A DNA stretch of 64,000 bases from Ruegeria atlantica (lineage in GTDB: Bacteria; Pseudomonadota; Alphaproteobacteria; Rhodobacterales; Rhodobacteraceae), in contig WQBJ01000001.1 of assembly GCA_013032095.1 (NCBI GenBank), forward strand, positions 124,001 through 188,000, read 5' to 3'. The notes beneath the pieces were generated by a model. It was given only the letters and a program-made list of their open reading frames with translations. It did no database searches and was not told where the DNA came from. A program made the translations under genes and the position numbers. Positions within the stretch are counted from its first letter, which is position 1; each line of letters begins with the position of its first letter. This document shows positions 36,016 to 43,769 of this stretch, in pieces.

Positions 36016-37082
36016 AATACCCTGGTCAAGACTTGGGCCAGATACCAGCAGACCAAAGCAACCAGGGTTCCGAGGTAGCCGTCAATCGCATAGTGCCATG
36101 CAAGGTGTACTGAACCGATTTGGATCACTACCGCAAAAATGGTGAACGCCCAGCCAAGCCAGCGCGAGAAGCGGAACGCATAGAGTGCCATGAGGACGCT
36201 GCTTGCGACATGCATGCTGGGCATCGCGGAAATGCCACGGACCCAACCGTCGTTGTAGTAGTTGTTCAGGAGCATTTCGTGCACGTTGAGGGCCCAGACG
36301 GGGCTGACCTCATTTAGCATTTCCAGATTGCGCAGTTGCTGTACATACGTGTCGCCAAATCCGAATTCTTGGTAGTAGACTGGGCCAACTGAAGAAAACA
36401 GAGTTGCCAGAACATTGCCGCCTATGATGAATGTAAGAGCAAAGGCCACTAGGTAGACCATGCCTCTTTCGGGCTCACGCCGGTCATACGCCGCAACAAA
36501 AACCAGCACGTAGAGCAGTACAAACCAAGCATGGTACGCGAGGTTAATCACGGTTGTCACAAAGGGGTATCCGAATACGGGCCAAAGCAGTGTCCACACG
36601 TCGAACCCGCCGTGCAGCATTCTATCCAGTTCCGCGAACATTGGATCCCATGAAAAGGGTACAAAAACCGGGATCATGTTCTTGAGGCATGCGAAAGTTG
36701 TCGCAAGCATCGCGACAAAGACAAAGCACAATGTGCCATCAGCAACCCTCACGTATTTAGACAGGTATTGTCGGGTGTCGGAGATCATCCAGTGAATTGG
36801 CTTAGCGGGTTTCACCCAAAATGCTGCGTAAATAAATCGCCAGAAAAGAAAAAAGGCGGCAAACACACTGGTGTATTTGAGGATTTTCCCAAGAATAGCT
36901 CTCAGACTACTCAAAAGCAGTTCCCAATACGGAAGACCGTTGAGTGCACTAATCACTGCACCGGCGAACATGTGCAACAGAACGATAGAAAGAAATAGCC
37001 GATTGCGCCAAAGCGCCGAACTGAGTGTGTGACCCGCGGCGGTGAAACCGGCAAAAATGGTCCTGCTATTTATGTGTGCCAT
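35970..37082 (-). CDS. PAP2-family membrane phosphatase/transferase (Aur1-like)
   Basis: Integral membrane protein of 370 residues with several predicted helices. The PAP2 catalytic motifs lie in the C-terminal half: SAMPSMHVASSVLM near residue 292 and HLAWHYAIDGYLG near residue 337, giving the two catalytic His and the Asp. The arrangement resembles the PAP2_3/Aur1-Ipt1 subgroup, so transfer of a phospho-headgroup to a lipid is as likely as phosphatase activity. Composition looks less GC-rich than neighbouring rib genes. Its end overlaps ribE by 46 bases. Confidence 0.85.
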   Translation of the reverse strand: MAHINSRTIFAGFTAAGHTLSSALWRNRLFLSIVLLHMFAGAVISALNGLPYWELLLSSLRAILGKILKYTSVFAAFFLFWRFIYAAFWVKPAKPIHWMISDTRQYLSKYVRVADGTLCFVFVAMLATTFACLKNMIPVFVPFSWDPMFAELDRMLHGGFDVWTLLWPVFGYPFVTTVINLAYHAWFVLLYVLVFVAAYDRREPERGMVYLVAFALTFIIGGNVLATLFSSVGPVYYQEFGFGDTYVQQLRNLEMLNEVSPVWALNVHEMLLNNYYNDGWVRGISAMPSMHVASSVLMALYAFRFSRWLGWAFTIFAVVIQIGSVHLAWHYAIDGYLGTLVALVCWYLAQVLTRVFYSGSARFQSASLAT

Positions 37083-37348
37083 TCACTGAAATCCGGTTGG
37101 CTAAATTCCACGCAAAATTCCTGCCATATTTTGGCGCGCGATAGACGGTATCGGGGCTTTTTTGTGGCCGTTTAGGGTCCAATGGTCGTGGTTTGGTGTT
37201 ATTGGCTTCAATTTAGGGTCAAATTTTTCAGGTCTCGGATATCAGCGGGCGGATCGTCTGGTAGCGTCTCGCAGTCGTTTGCGGTCTGGCATTTACTATC
37301 CGGTTGGTCTATCCAGCCGATCAAACTTGCTCTGCGAAAGGCTGTTTC

Positions 37349-38470
37349 ATGAGCTTTGAAACCCCCGGACCCGTCGAAGCCCAACTGCGCGACGCGATCA
37401 GCCCAATTGAAGACATCATCGAAGAGGCCCGAAAGGGCCGGATGTATATTCTGGTCGATCATGAGGATCGCGAGAATGAAGGTGATCTGGTGATTGCTGC
37501 CGAGTTTGCGGGCGCTGAGGCGATCAACTTCATGGCAACCCACGGGCGTGGGCTGATCTGCTTGCCAATGACCGCCGAGCGGGTAGAGGCTCTGGGGTTG
37601 CCGATGATGGCGGTGAATAACTCCTCCCGCCATGAAACCGCGTTCACCGTGTCCATTGAAGCGCGTGAGGGCGTATCGACCGGTATCTCAGCCGCTGACC
37701 GTGCGCTGACCGTGGCGACAGCGATCAATGAACAAAACACGATGGCGCATATCGCTACCCCCGGTCACATCTTTCCCCTGCGCGCAAAGCGGGGCGGGGT
37801 GCTGGTGCGCGCGGGACATACCGAGGCCGCGGTGGATATCTCGCGACTGGCGGGTCTGAACCCTTCAGGCGTTATCTGTGAAATCATGAAGCCCGACGGA
37901 ACCATGGCGCGTCTGCCCGATCTGGTGGCGTTTGCTAAAGAACATGACATGAAGATCGGCACGATCAGCGATCTAATCGCCTACCGCTCGCGCAATGACA
38001 ATCTTGTGGTCGAGACCTCTCGCGAGACGGTGACCTCGGAATATGGTGGCGAATGGGAAATGCGCCTATTCACCGACCAGACTCACGGGATCGAACATGT
38101 GGTCATGATCAAGGGCGACATCACCACGCCCGAGCCGGTGCTGACTCGCACCCACGCCCTGCATGAAGCGCCAGATATTCTGGGCCTTGGCCCGAAATCT
38201 TCCCGCGAGTTGCCGCGCGCAATGGAGAAGATTGCTGAAGAGGGCCGTGGCGTGGTCTGCCTTTTCCGCCAGCCGCGCAACTCTTTGTATGCGGTCGAGG
38301 ACGAAGGCCCGCGTACCATCAAGCAAACCGGTCTGGGCGCACAGATCCTGTCCAAAATGGGCATTCATGAACTGGTGCTTCTGACGGATTCACCGGAAAC
38401 CGTATATCTGGGACTCGACGCGTTTGGCCTGTCCATCGTCGGCACCCGTTCGATACTCGAGGATGACTGA
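37349..38470 (+). CDS. ribB: 3,4-dihydroxy-2-butanone 4-phosphate synthase with degenerate RibA domain
   Basis: Makes the four-carbon precursor of riboflavin from ribulose 5-phosphate. The N-terminal 210 residues have the acidic active-site loop [10 protein letters not shown] (37-46) and [10 protein letters not shown]. The C-terminal 150 residues align in place with GTP cyclohydrolase II (RibA), but the zinc cysteine cluster and its HSEC-type motif are missing and only one Cys remains. This looks like the RibBX form known in Proteobacteria, with only RibB activity. The start is the ATG at 37349. ribH follows two bases after the stop. Confidence 0.93.
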   Translation: MSFETPGPVEAQLRDAISPIEDIIEEARKGRMYILVDHEDRENEGDLVIAAEFAGAEAINFMATHGRGLICLPMTAERVEALGLPMMAVNNSSRHETAFTVSIEAREGVSTGISAADRALTVATAINEQNTMAHIATPGHIFPLRAKRGGVLVRAGHTEAAVDISRLAGLNPSGVICEIMKPDGTMARLPDLVAFAKEHDMKIGTISDLIAYRSRNDNLVVETSRETVTSEYGGEWEMRLFTDQTHGIEHVVMIKGDITTPEPVLTRTHALHEAPDILGLGPKSSRELPRAMEKIAEEGRGVVCLFRQPRNSLYAVEDEGPRTIKQTGLGAQILSKMGIHELVLLTDSPETVYLGLDAFGLSIVGTRSILEDD

Positions 38471-38472
38471 TC

Positions 38473-39024
38473 GTGGCTGAACAAGACAAACACGGCGTAC
38501 TGCCAACGCCAACCTTCGATAAACCAGTGAAGCTGCTGATCGTAGTTGCTCCGTTCTACCGTTCTATCGCCGACAATCTGGTTGCCGGTGCCAAGGCCGA
38601 GATTGAGACCGCTGGCGGTACCTGCGAAGTGGTCGAGGTGCCGGGCGCGCTGGAGATCCCCACGGCCATCGCCATGGCTGATCGTCAGTGCAACTTCGAC
38701 GGCTATGTCGCGCTGGGCTGCGTCATTCGCGGTGAGACCACGCATTACGAGACGGTTTGTAATGACTCCAGCCGTGCCATTCAGTTGATGGGTTTGCAGG
38801 GCCTTCTCATCGGCAACGGTATCCTGACCGTCGAAAATGACGATCAGGCCGAAGTTCGCGCAAATCCGGAAAAGATGAATAAAGGTGGCGGAGCAGCCGC
38901 TGCGGCCTTGCATCTGATCGCGCTCAGCCGTAAGTGGGGCGCTTCGAAAAAGGGCGTTGGCTTCAAGCCGCCGTCCGAGTCCATCCTTGTGGCGGGCGAC
39001 AGCAACGGATCCACGACAGTATGA
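38473..39024 (+). CDS. ribH: 6,7-dimethyl-8-ribityllumazine synthase
   Basis: Condenses the RibD product with the RibB product to give lumazine. The 183 residues include ALGCVIRGETTHYE near residue 75-90 with the catalytic His, and NGILTVE near 115. Start is GTG at 38473, two bases after the ribB stop. A C-terminal tail of about 30 residues after KKGVGFKP is longer than in many homologues. The last four bases overlap nusB. Confidence 0.95.
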   Translation: MAEQDKHGVLPTPTFDKPVKLLIVVAPFYRSIADNLVAGAKAEIETAGGTCEVVEVPGALEIPTAIAMADRQCNFDGYVALGCVIRGETTHYETVCNDSSRAIQLMGLQGLLIGNGILTVENDDQAEVRANPEKMNKGGGAAAAALHLIALSRKWGASKKGVGFKPPSESILVAGDSNGSTTV

Positions 39025-39503
39025 CCCAGACAGACGCGCCAAAACCGGCCAACCAGAAACGCTTGATGAAATCGGCTGCCCGGCTCTATGCCGTGCAGGC
39101 GCTGTTCCAGATGGAACAGTCGGGCCAGACAACCGAGCAGGTTGTGAACGAGTTTCTGGATCACCGTTTTGGCGCTGTCTACGAGGGCGAAGAGATGCTG
39201 GACGGCGATATTAGCGTCTTCCGCAAGCTGGTCGAGGACGCCGTGAATTATCAGGCGCCGATCGACCAGATGACAGATCGCGCTCTGGTGGCCAAATGGC
39301 CTATCGCGCGCATCGACCCGACCCTGCGCGCCGCTTTCCGGGCCGCCGGGGCCGAGCTGACGCAAAGCGACACACCGCCCAAGGTGGTCATCACGGAATT
39401 CGTCGACGTTGCCCGCGCCTTTTTCCCGGAAGGTAAGGAGCCGAAATTCGTCAACGCTGTTCTCGATCACATGGCGCGCGAAGCCCAGCCCGAGGCGTTC
39501 TGA
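39021..39503 (+). CDS. nusB: Transcription antitermination factor NusB
   Basis: RNA-binding antitermination factor for rRNA transcription, partner of NusE. The 160 residues show the usual helical fold: SAARLYAVQALFQMEQSG near residue 16 and ALVAKWPIARIDPTLRAAF near 90. The ATG at 39021 overlaps the ribH stop (ATGA). ribH-nusB is a widespread pairing. Sequence complete. Confidence 0.96.
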   Translation: MTQTDAPKPANQKRLMKSAARLYAVQALFQMEQSGQTTEQVVNEFLDHRFGAVYEGEEMLDGDISVFRKLVEDAVNYQAPIDQMTDRALVAKWPIARIDPTLRAAFRAAGAELTQSDTPPKVVITEFVDVARAFFPEGKEPKFVNAVLDHMAREAQPEAF

Positions 39504-39562
39504 CGCCTTTACTGCGGTCTGATATGCGCTAACCTGAATGTCAGAGCGCAAGGAGGTTCGCG

Positions 39563-39868
39563 ATGCCGAAACTGATCCGTCTGTATATCACGCAGGTTGC
39601 TTGGGGATTTGTCATTTCGGCGATCTTCGTCGGGGTCTTGCTAGCGCTGAATGTTGCCAATCTGCGCAGCTTGATCACCGGATCTGATATTGGCCTTATT
39701 GCGCTACTCATGATCTGGTTCATGAACGGTATCGTATTTGCCGGAGTTCAGTTCGCCTACGCGATCATGAGCATGGCCGAAAAACCTCAGGGGCCGCGCC
39801 GCGGTACCCCCGTGGCTGTCAGCTTCAAGCCAGCGACAGTCAAGGTCGAAGAGACCAGAAACACTTAG
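39563..39868 (+). CDS. Conserved small membrane protein
   Basis: Protein of 101 residues with two hydrophobic segments (about 10-32 and 43-68) and a basic C-terminal tail. An excellent AAGGAGG precedes the ATG at 39563. It follows nusB by 59 bases on the same strand and is probably expressed with it. It resembles small Rhodobacterales hypothetical proteins; no function is known. Confidence 0.75.
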   Translation: MPKLIRLYITQVAWGFVISAIFVGVLLALNVANLRSLITGSDIGLIALLMIWFMNGIVFAGVQFAYAIMSMAEKPQGPRRGTPVAVSFKPATVKVEETRNT

Positions 39869-39984
39869 AAAACGTTAGGGATAAGTGTCTTGGTCGCAAA
39901 AGTACCCAGAATTGTTTTTTGCGACACCTGCATGTGAATGTTGAATCTCCTTGCCATCTGATGCCGGTTAAACAGAACGACCAG

Positions 39985-40400
39985 TATGAAGGAGGCAGTC
40001 TCTTTAAGTATTCTCTCGTAGGAATGCGTATCTGCGCCTCAGGCTTTTCGCGAAGACCTTGAAGACCTAAATCACGCCATTACTAATAGCCTAGGCTGGT
40101 GAGCCGGCCACTATCAACAGAATCGTTTGCTATGGCCATATGCAAATGGATGTCCATTTGGGCGATCTAGAACCTGCGATGGAGTCCAAGCGGCGCGCAT
40201 TTTTCAGATGACGCCTGTGAACCTTTTGGCCACCCTTTGATATTTATGTTCCTACTGTCTTCTAGAGGTTCCAAAACAGGTTTCCCATACGCGTTATACT
40301 GTACCTGTCAGACAATATTGAAGGACTGCGTGAACTTGGCCTGAGAGTGCCGTCATGGCCCGAGCCAAAGATCAGCTTTTTCGATGAATACATGCCGCAA
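39985..40400 (+). pseudogene. Possible decayed coding sequence of unknown identity
   Basis: Consecutive plus-strand stretches read like protein but change frame and contain stops. Examples are AFREDLEDLNHAITNSLGW (about 40037-40095), VCYGHMQMDVHLGDLEPAM just after, and GLRELGLRVPSWPEPKISF ending in a stop near 40395. I could not name a family. The call rests on protein-like composition only and may be wrong. Confidence 0.3.
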
Positions 40401-40563
40401 TAGAATGGCCGCAGGATGTTTGACTTCTCGCCTTCAAAGAAAGGGCTTTTGTCGTACGGGCTACTTCAGAGATCGAAAGCTAAGGTGGAAATGTGGCGGG
40501 ACCACCAGTCAACCGTGCGGTGTGATTCCCGAGGACCTGTATGTACAGGTGGGCGCCAGGTAA

Positions 40564-40680
40564 TCAGGCCAGGACCTGAACAGAGCCAGCCCCCTCGGAA
40601 TTGCTTAAGGCCACCAGAATGCTACCAATCACAAGAAGGGCAGAACCCGCCACGCGCTTAAGTAGGGCGTGCGGCGGGAT
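40564..40680 (-). pseudogene. C-terminal fragment of a membrane protein, DMT-exporter-like
   Basis: Reading the minus strand gives about 38 residues ending in a stop at 40564. The core LLKRVAGSALLVIGSILVAL resembles the last helix of EamA/DMT exporters. No start or upstream part exists, because the SRPBCC gene ends at 40692. It is probably the remnant of a truncated gene. Confidence 0.35.
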
Positions 40681-40691
40681 TGCACAAGGGG

Positions 40692-41117
40692 TCAGGCGTC
40701 AACAGTTTCATGCAGAGCAGTGCGCATCTGACCGAAATGCTCGTCCCAGCCGCTATCAAGCGACAGGATCAGACCAAAGGCGTCAGCGTCCTGCGGCAAG
40801 CCTTCGTGCAGCAGCCCCAGCTTCGTGCCGCCGGGAACAGGTTCCAGCGTCCATTTGACCACGCTGACAGCGTCACCCATGGGTTTAATCATGAAAGTGT
40901 ACTCCAGATACTCTGGCGGTCGGGCAACGCGCACTTCGCCCCAGATTAGCAGATCGCCGCTGGTCGTACCGAACATCTCAAGCTTTTGACCCGCGACCAA
41001 AGGGCGTTCGGGCTTATGGAACCATTCGGCCAGCCGGTCTGGTTCCGTCAAATAGTCCCAAACCGTCTCGGGGGCGGCCCGCAGAAAGATCGTTTTTTGC
41101 AGAACGGCATGTGTCAT
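40692..41117 (-). CDS. SRPBCC (AHSA1-like) ligand-binding domain protein
   Basis: START-like helix-grip protein of 141 residues. The N-terminal part KTIFLRAAPETVWDYLTEPD and the C-terminal SGWDEHFGQMRTAL are typical of AHSA1/SRPBCC proteins that pair with ArsR regulators. The ligand is unknown. The start overlaps the ArsR stop (ATGA), so the two genes are translated together and controlled by the repressor's operators. Confidence 0.9.
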   Translation of the reverse strand: MTHAVLQKTIFLRAAPETVWDYLTEPDRLAEWFHKPERPLVAGQKLEMFGTTSGDLLIWGEVRVARPPEYLEYTFMIKPMGDAVSVVKWTLEPVPGGTKLGLLHEGLPQDADAFGLILSLDSGWDEHFGQMRTALHETVDA

Positions 41118-41446
41118 CTATCTTTCCTTTCAATAGCTTCTTTTAGATTGTTCAGGCGGTCGTCCCAGAACTGGTCGAAAAAGCTGAGCCAGTCGAGAAC
41201 AGGGACCATCCCCTGGGGTTTCAGCCGGTTGATGCGTTCCCGACCGCGTGCTTCGACAGTAATAAGACCACCATCCGACAACACGGTCAGGTGCTTCTTG
41301 ACGGCCGCGCGAGTCATGTCGAACTGCTCGGTCAGTTCGGCGATGGTCATGTCCCGCGTGGCGAGCATCTGCACAATGTCGCGCCGGGTCGGGTCGGCCA
41401 ACGCGCGAAACGCATTTTGAGTTTGGTGCTGCATGTGGTCTACCAT
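41114..41446 (-). CDS. ArsR family transcriptional repressor
   Basis: Winged-helix repressor of about 110 residues, with ALADPTRRDIVQML near the N-terminus and the recognition helix region EQFDMTRAAVKKHLTVL. No Cys metal-site is seen, so it is probably of the type that pairs with SRPBCC proteins and does not sense metal. In-frame ATGs at 41458, 41446 and 41434 lack a good ribosome binding site. I prefer 41446 because the operators begin just upstream, and the message may be nearly leaderless. Confidence 0.88.
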   Translation of the reverse strand: MVDHMQHQTQNAFRALADPTRRDIVQMLATRDMTIAELTEQFDMTRAAVKKHLTVLSDGGLITVEARGRERINRLKPQGMVPVLDWLSFFDQFWDDRLNNLKEAIERKDR

Positions 41447-41450
41447 AAGG

Positions 41451-41492
41451 GATACCATTTGGTATCGCTTTAATATGATACCAAAAGGTATT
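41451..41492. promoter_or_regulatory. Two tandem ArsR operators
   Basis: GATACC-ATTT-GGTATC (41451-41466) is a perfect palindromic repeat. ATACC-AAAA-GGTAT follows at 41478-41491, centred 26 bases away. Both overlap the expected promoter of the ArsR-SRPBCC pair, which indicates autorepression. Confidence 0.7.
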
Positions 41493-41548
41493 ACGTCAAG
41501 GGTGAAGTGATGCTTGATTTATGTTCATGAATTGTTCACATTTTTTGC

Positions 41549-41980
41549 ATGACACTCGATTTGAAACCCGGACAAAAACTGGCCAGAGGCGTGTCTCGCC
41601 ATCTATGGGCGCATGGCTTTGTTTCCGTTGAGGAGTTTGTGCCAGCCCGAGGGCTGCGCGTGGATGTAATGGGGCTGGGTCCGAAAGGAGAGCTGTGGGT
41701 AATCGAATGTAAATCCGGCCGGGCCGACTATCAGTCGGATTCAAAATGGCAGGGATATCTGGAGTGGTGCGACAGGTTCTTTTGGGCCGTCGATACCGAT
41801 TTTCCAACCGATTTGCTGCCCGAAGAAACAGGGTTGATCATAGCAGATGCCTATGACGCTGAGATTGTACGTATGGCACCGGAAGACAAACTCGCTCCGG
41901 CACGCCGTAAGAAGATGATCCAAAAGTTCGCGACTGACGCGGCTCGCAGATTGCAGGCGTTGCGCGATCCTCGGATCTGA
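41549..41980 (+). CDS. mmcB: MmcB family DNA repair protein
   Basis: Nuclease-like protein of 143 residues. In Caulobacter MmcB belongs to the SOS-regulated repair set and is linked to translesion synthesis. The restriction-fold signature is visible: LRVDVMGLGPKGELWVIECK near residue 31-51, followed by SGRADYQSDSKWQGY. These Asp, Glu and Lys residues form a PD-(D/E)xK-like site. No clear SOS box was identified upstream. It diverges from the ArsR pair. Confidence 0.87.
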   Translation: MTLDLKPGQKLARGVSRHLWAHGFVSVEEFVPARGLRVDVMGLGPKGELWVIECKSGRADYQSDSKWQGYLEWCDRFFWAVDTDFPTDLLPEETGLIIADAYDAEIVRMAPEDKLAPARRKKMIQKFATDAARRLQALRDPRI

Positions 41981-41984
41981 GCGC

Positions 41985-42173
41985 TCAGCGCTTTACGGCG
42001 CGGGCAGCTTGGGCGGCGGCACGGATTTCATCCGCGATTTCCTCGGCTTCTTCAGGATCGAAGTCCATAGGAATCTCGATGCCATCGGCCTCGATGAACA
42101 GCCGTATCATGCCTTGATCGGTGGGGCCGATTTGTAGATTCGCCTGAATGTCGCGTTCGGTGTTGATGCCCAT
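41985..42173 (-). CDS. DUF6324 family protein
   Basis: Small acidic cytoplasmic protein of 62 residues, MGINTERDIQANLQIGPTDQ at the start and an Ala-rich helix (EIRAAAQAARAVKR) at the end. It resembles DUF6324, a family I know from Rhodobacterales only. GGAGGCG precedes the ATG. Function unknown; convergent with mmcB four bases away. Confidence 0.8.
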   Translation of the reverse strand: MGINTERDIQANLQIGPTDQGMIRLFIEADGIEIPMDFDPEEAEEIADEIRAAAQAARAVKR

Positions 42174-42250
42174 GTTCGCCTCCGGGACTGAGCGTTCGTG
42201 CTAGCGCGCAAAGGCTTGAGAATCAAGCTGCCTTTGCGGTTTGGTGCGGT

Positions 42251-42733
42251 ATGGAAAGTATTCAGATCAGACCCTTTTGTGCCGCGGATGCACCCTGGTT
42301 GGTGGAACAACACGGCAAATTCTACGCGCGTGATGAAGGGTTTGACGACTCGTTTGGAACTTTGGTTGAGCAAATACTGGAGGATTTTGTCGCCGAACAT
42401 GATCCGGCGCGTGAACGTGGTTGGATCGCGGAACGCGCTGGACAAAGGCTAGGCAGTATCTTTTGTGTCGCGTTGGATGAAAGAACCGCTAAGCTACGCC
42501 TTTTTCTATTGGTGCCAGAAGCTAGGGGCAGAGGTTTAGGACAGCAAATGCTGGATACCTGCACGGACTTCGCGCGTGGAGTAGGGTTCACGGAAATGCG
42601 GCTCTGGACTCATGAAAGCCACCGCGCGGCTTGTGCGCTGTATCGACGTAATGGCTGGCAACTACTGGATAGCAAACCAGTGCATTCTTTCGGGGTCGAT
42701 CTTGTCGAACAAAGCTGGAAATTTCGGCTTTAA
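42251..42733 (+). CDS. GNAT family N-acetyltransferase
   Basis: Acetyl-CoA-dependent acyltransferase of 160 residues. The acetyl-CoA loop is seen as VPEARGRGLGQQML near residue 97-110, and the HESHRAACALYRRNGW segment near 121 is the classic motif B. The substrate is unknown. It resembles members that lie next to MarR domains, but here it is a single domain. Start ATG at 42251 without a strong ribosome binding site. tRNA-His lies 48 bases downstream. Confidence 0.88.
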   Translation: MESIQIRPFCAADAPWLVEQHGKFYARDEGFDDSFGTLVEQILEDFVAEHDPARERGWIAERAGQRLGSIFCVALDERTAKLRLFLLVPEARGRGLGQQMLDTCTDFARGVGFTEMRLWTHESHRAACALYRRNGWQLLDSKPVHSFGVDLVEQSWKFRL

Positions 42734-42780
42734 TCCTCTTGCATTCCCCCGGCGCGTTCGGTACATCGCCCCTCACGAGT

Positions 42781-42857
42781 GCCGCCTTAGCTCAGTTGGT
42801 TAGAGCGCTGGATTGTGGATCCAGAGGTCCCCTGTTCAAGCCAGGGAGGCGGTACCA
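42781..42857 (+). tRNA. tRNA-His (anticodon GTG)
   Basis: A 77-base gene with encoded CCA. The anticodon stem CTGGA/TCCAG encloses loop TTGTGGA, giving anticodon GTG (histidine). The acceptor stem pairs GCCGCCT with AGGCGGT, so position 1-72 is G-U, the discriminator is A73, and there is no encoded paired G-1. This matches the special alphaproteobacterial form. Confidence 0.95.
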
Positions 42858-42948
42858 TCTCCCTCAAGCAAATCGAAAAAAAGCGCCTGTCAGGCCCTCA
42901 TTATGTGTTTCCAGTTTCTTTATAGGCGTTGTTCGCCAGCTTAACCGT

Positions 42949-42973
42949 TGGCGCGCCTGAGATCAGCGCGCCA
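42949..42973 (-). terminator. Stem-loop over the stop codon of the last importer gene
   Basis: TGGCGCGC and GCGCGCCA pair perfectly over a 9-base loop that contains the permease stop codon. There is no T-run after it. It could end or protect the operon's 3' end, but it is not a standard terminator. Confidence 0.4.
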
Positions 42974-43769
42974 GGTTCAGTTTCAGCTTCATTTTGCTGC
43001 GCTTGGCGGCGGGCAGGTGCCGGTTCAGCCGTTTGTTGACCATGCCAAACCCCCAAATAACCACCAGCGTCAGCAGGATGAAGTAGAAGGCCAGAATCGG
43101 GTACGGGATAAACGGATTGAACGTTTTGTCCGCGAAATAGCCCGCGTAGTACAGCGCATCGCCCCGTTGCTGCCAGACCGGGAAGGCCGAGAAAAACACC
43201 AGCGTCGTGGCGTGGAAAAGGAAGATCGCCTCGTTCGTGTAGGCGGGCCACGCCAGTCGCAGCATGGTTGGCCAAATGATGCGACGAAAGCGCGCCCAAC
43301 CGGTCATGCCATAGGCGTCTGCAGCCTCTATATCGCCCTTAGGGATCGACCGCAGCGCGCCATAGAAGATCTCGCCGGAATAAGCGGCGGTGTTAAAGAA
43401 CAGCACGATCAGCGCACCAAGCCAGGCTGACGTGAGTGCGTCGAGGAAGGGATAGTTCTGCTTCAGCGACAGGAAGAAGAAGTAGGCGAAGAAGAACTGG
43501 ATAAACAGCGGCGAACCCCGGAACAGGAAGATGAACCATTCCGCAGGTTTCCGCAGCCATTTGTTCGTGGATGCTTTGCCCAACGCCAGCGCCGTTGCCA
43601 GAAAGAACCCGGTCGCCAGCGCCATGATCCCGAAATAGATATTCCAGATCATACCCGAGCCGATCAGAGTGAATTGCTCACAGAGGGTGAAATCGTTGCG
43701 GGGCAGAAGACGCTCACCAATACCAATCGAGCGCAGGCCGTAATCCTGGATGGTCTGGATGCAGCTCAT
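42963..43769 (-). CDS. Polar amino-acid ABC importer permease (HisM-like)
   Basis: Inner-membrane permease of 268 residues with about five membrane segments. The EAA loop DIEAADAYGMTGWARFRRIIWP near residue 148 (shown here only by its ends: DIEAADAYGMTG) docks the ATPase. It belongs to the HisM/QM-type family for lysine, arginine, ornithine or histidine. The ATG at 43769 overlaps the upstream permease stop (ATGA). Last gene of the importer operon. Confidence 0.93.
   Translation of the reverse strand: MSCIQTIQDYGLRSIGIGERLLPRNDFTLCEQFTLIGSGMIWNIYFGIMALATGFFLATALALGKASTNKWLRKPAEWFIFLFRGSPLFIQFFFAYFFFLSLKQNYPFLDALTSAWLGALIVLFFNTAAYSGEIFYGALRSIPKGDIEAADAYGMTGWARFRRIIWPTMLRLAWPAYTNEAIFLFHATTLVFFSAFPVWQQRGDALYYAGYFADKTFNPFIPYPILAFYFILLTLVVIWGFGMVNKRLNRHLPAAKRSKMKLKLNLAR

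Larger units (their letters stand above)
39869..40691. other. Gene-poor 823-base region with decayed sequence
   Basis: No intact gene was found. The left part (about 39985-40400) holds protein-like stretches in shifting frames, and the right part (40564-40680) holds a C-terminal gene fragment on the minus strand; both are listed separately. A short inverted repeat ACCTGTA-TG-TACAGGT is at 40535-40550. No tRNA or known RNA was recognised. Confidence 0.6.

Noticed and set aside
37083..37348. FMN riboswitch before ribB
   Set aside because: The conserved FMN-aptamer core (AGGGC / GGGTGAAAWTCCC-like blocks) could not be found in this leader or before ribE.
40623..40680. GC-rich imperfect hairpin downstream of the SRPBCC gene
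   Set aside because: It has a bulge and no T-run, and the same bases read as the decayed membrane-protein fragment.
42868..42896. Terminator after tRNA-His near the A-run
   Set aside because: The pairing GCCTG/CAGGC leaves a one-base loop, which cannot form.
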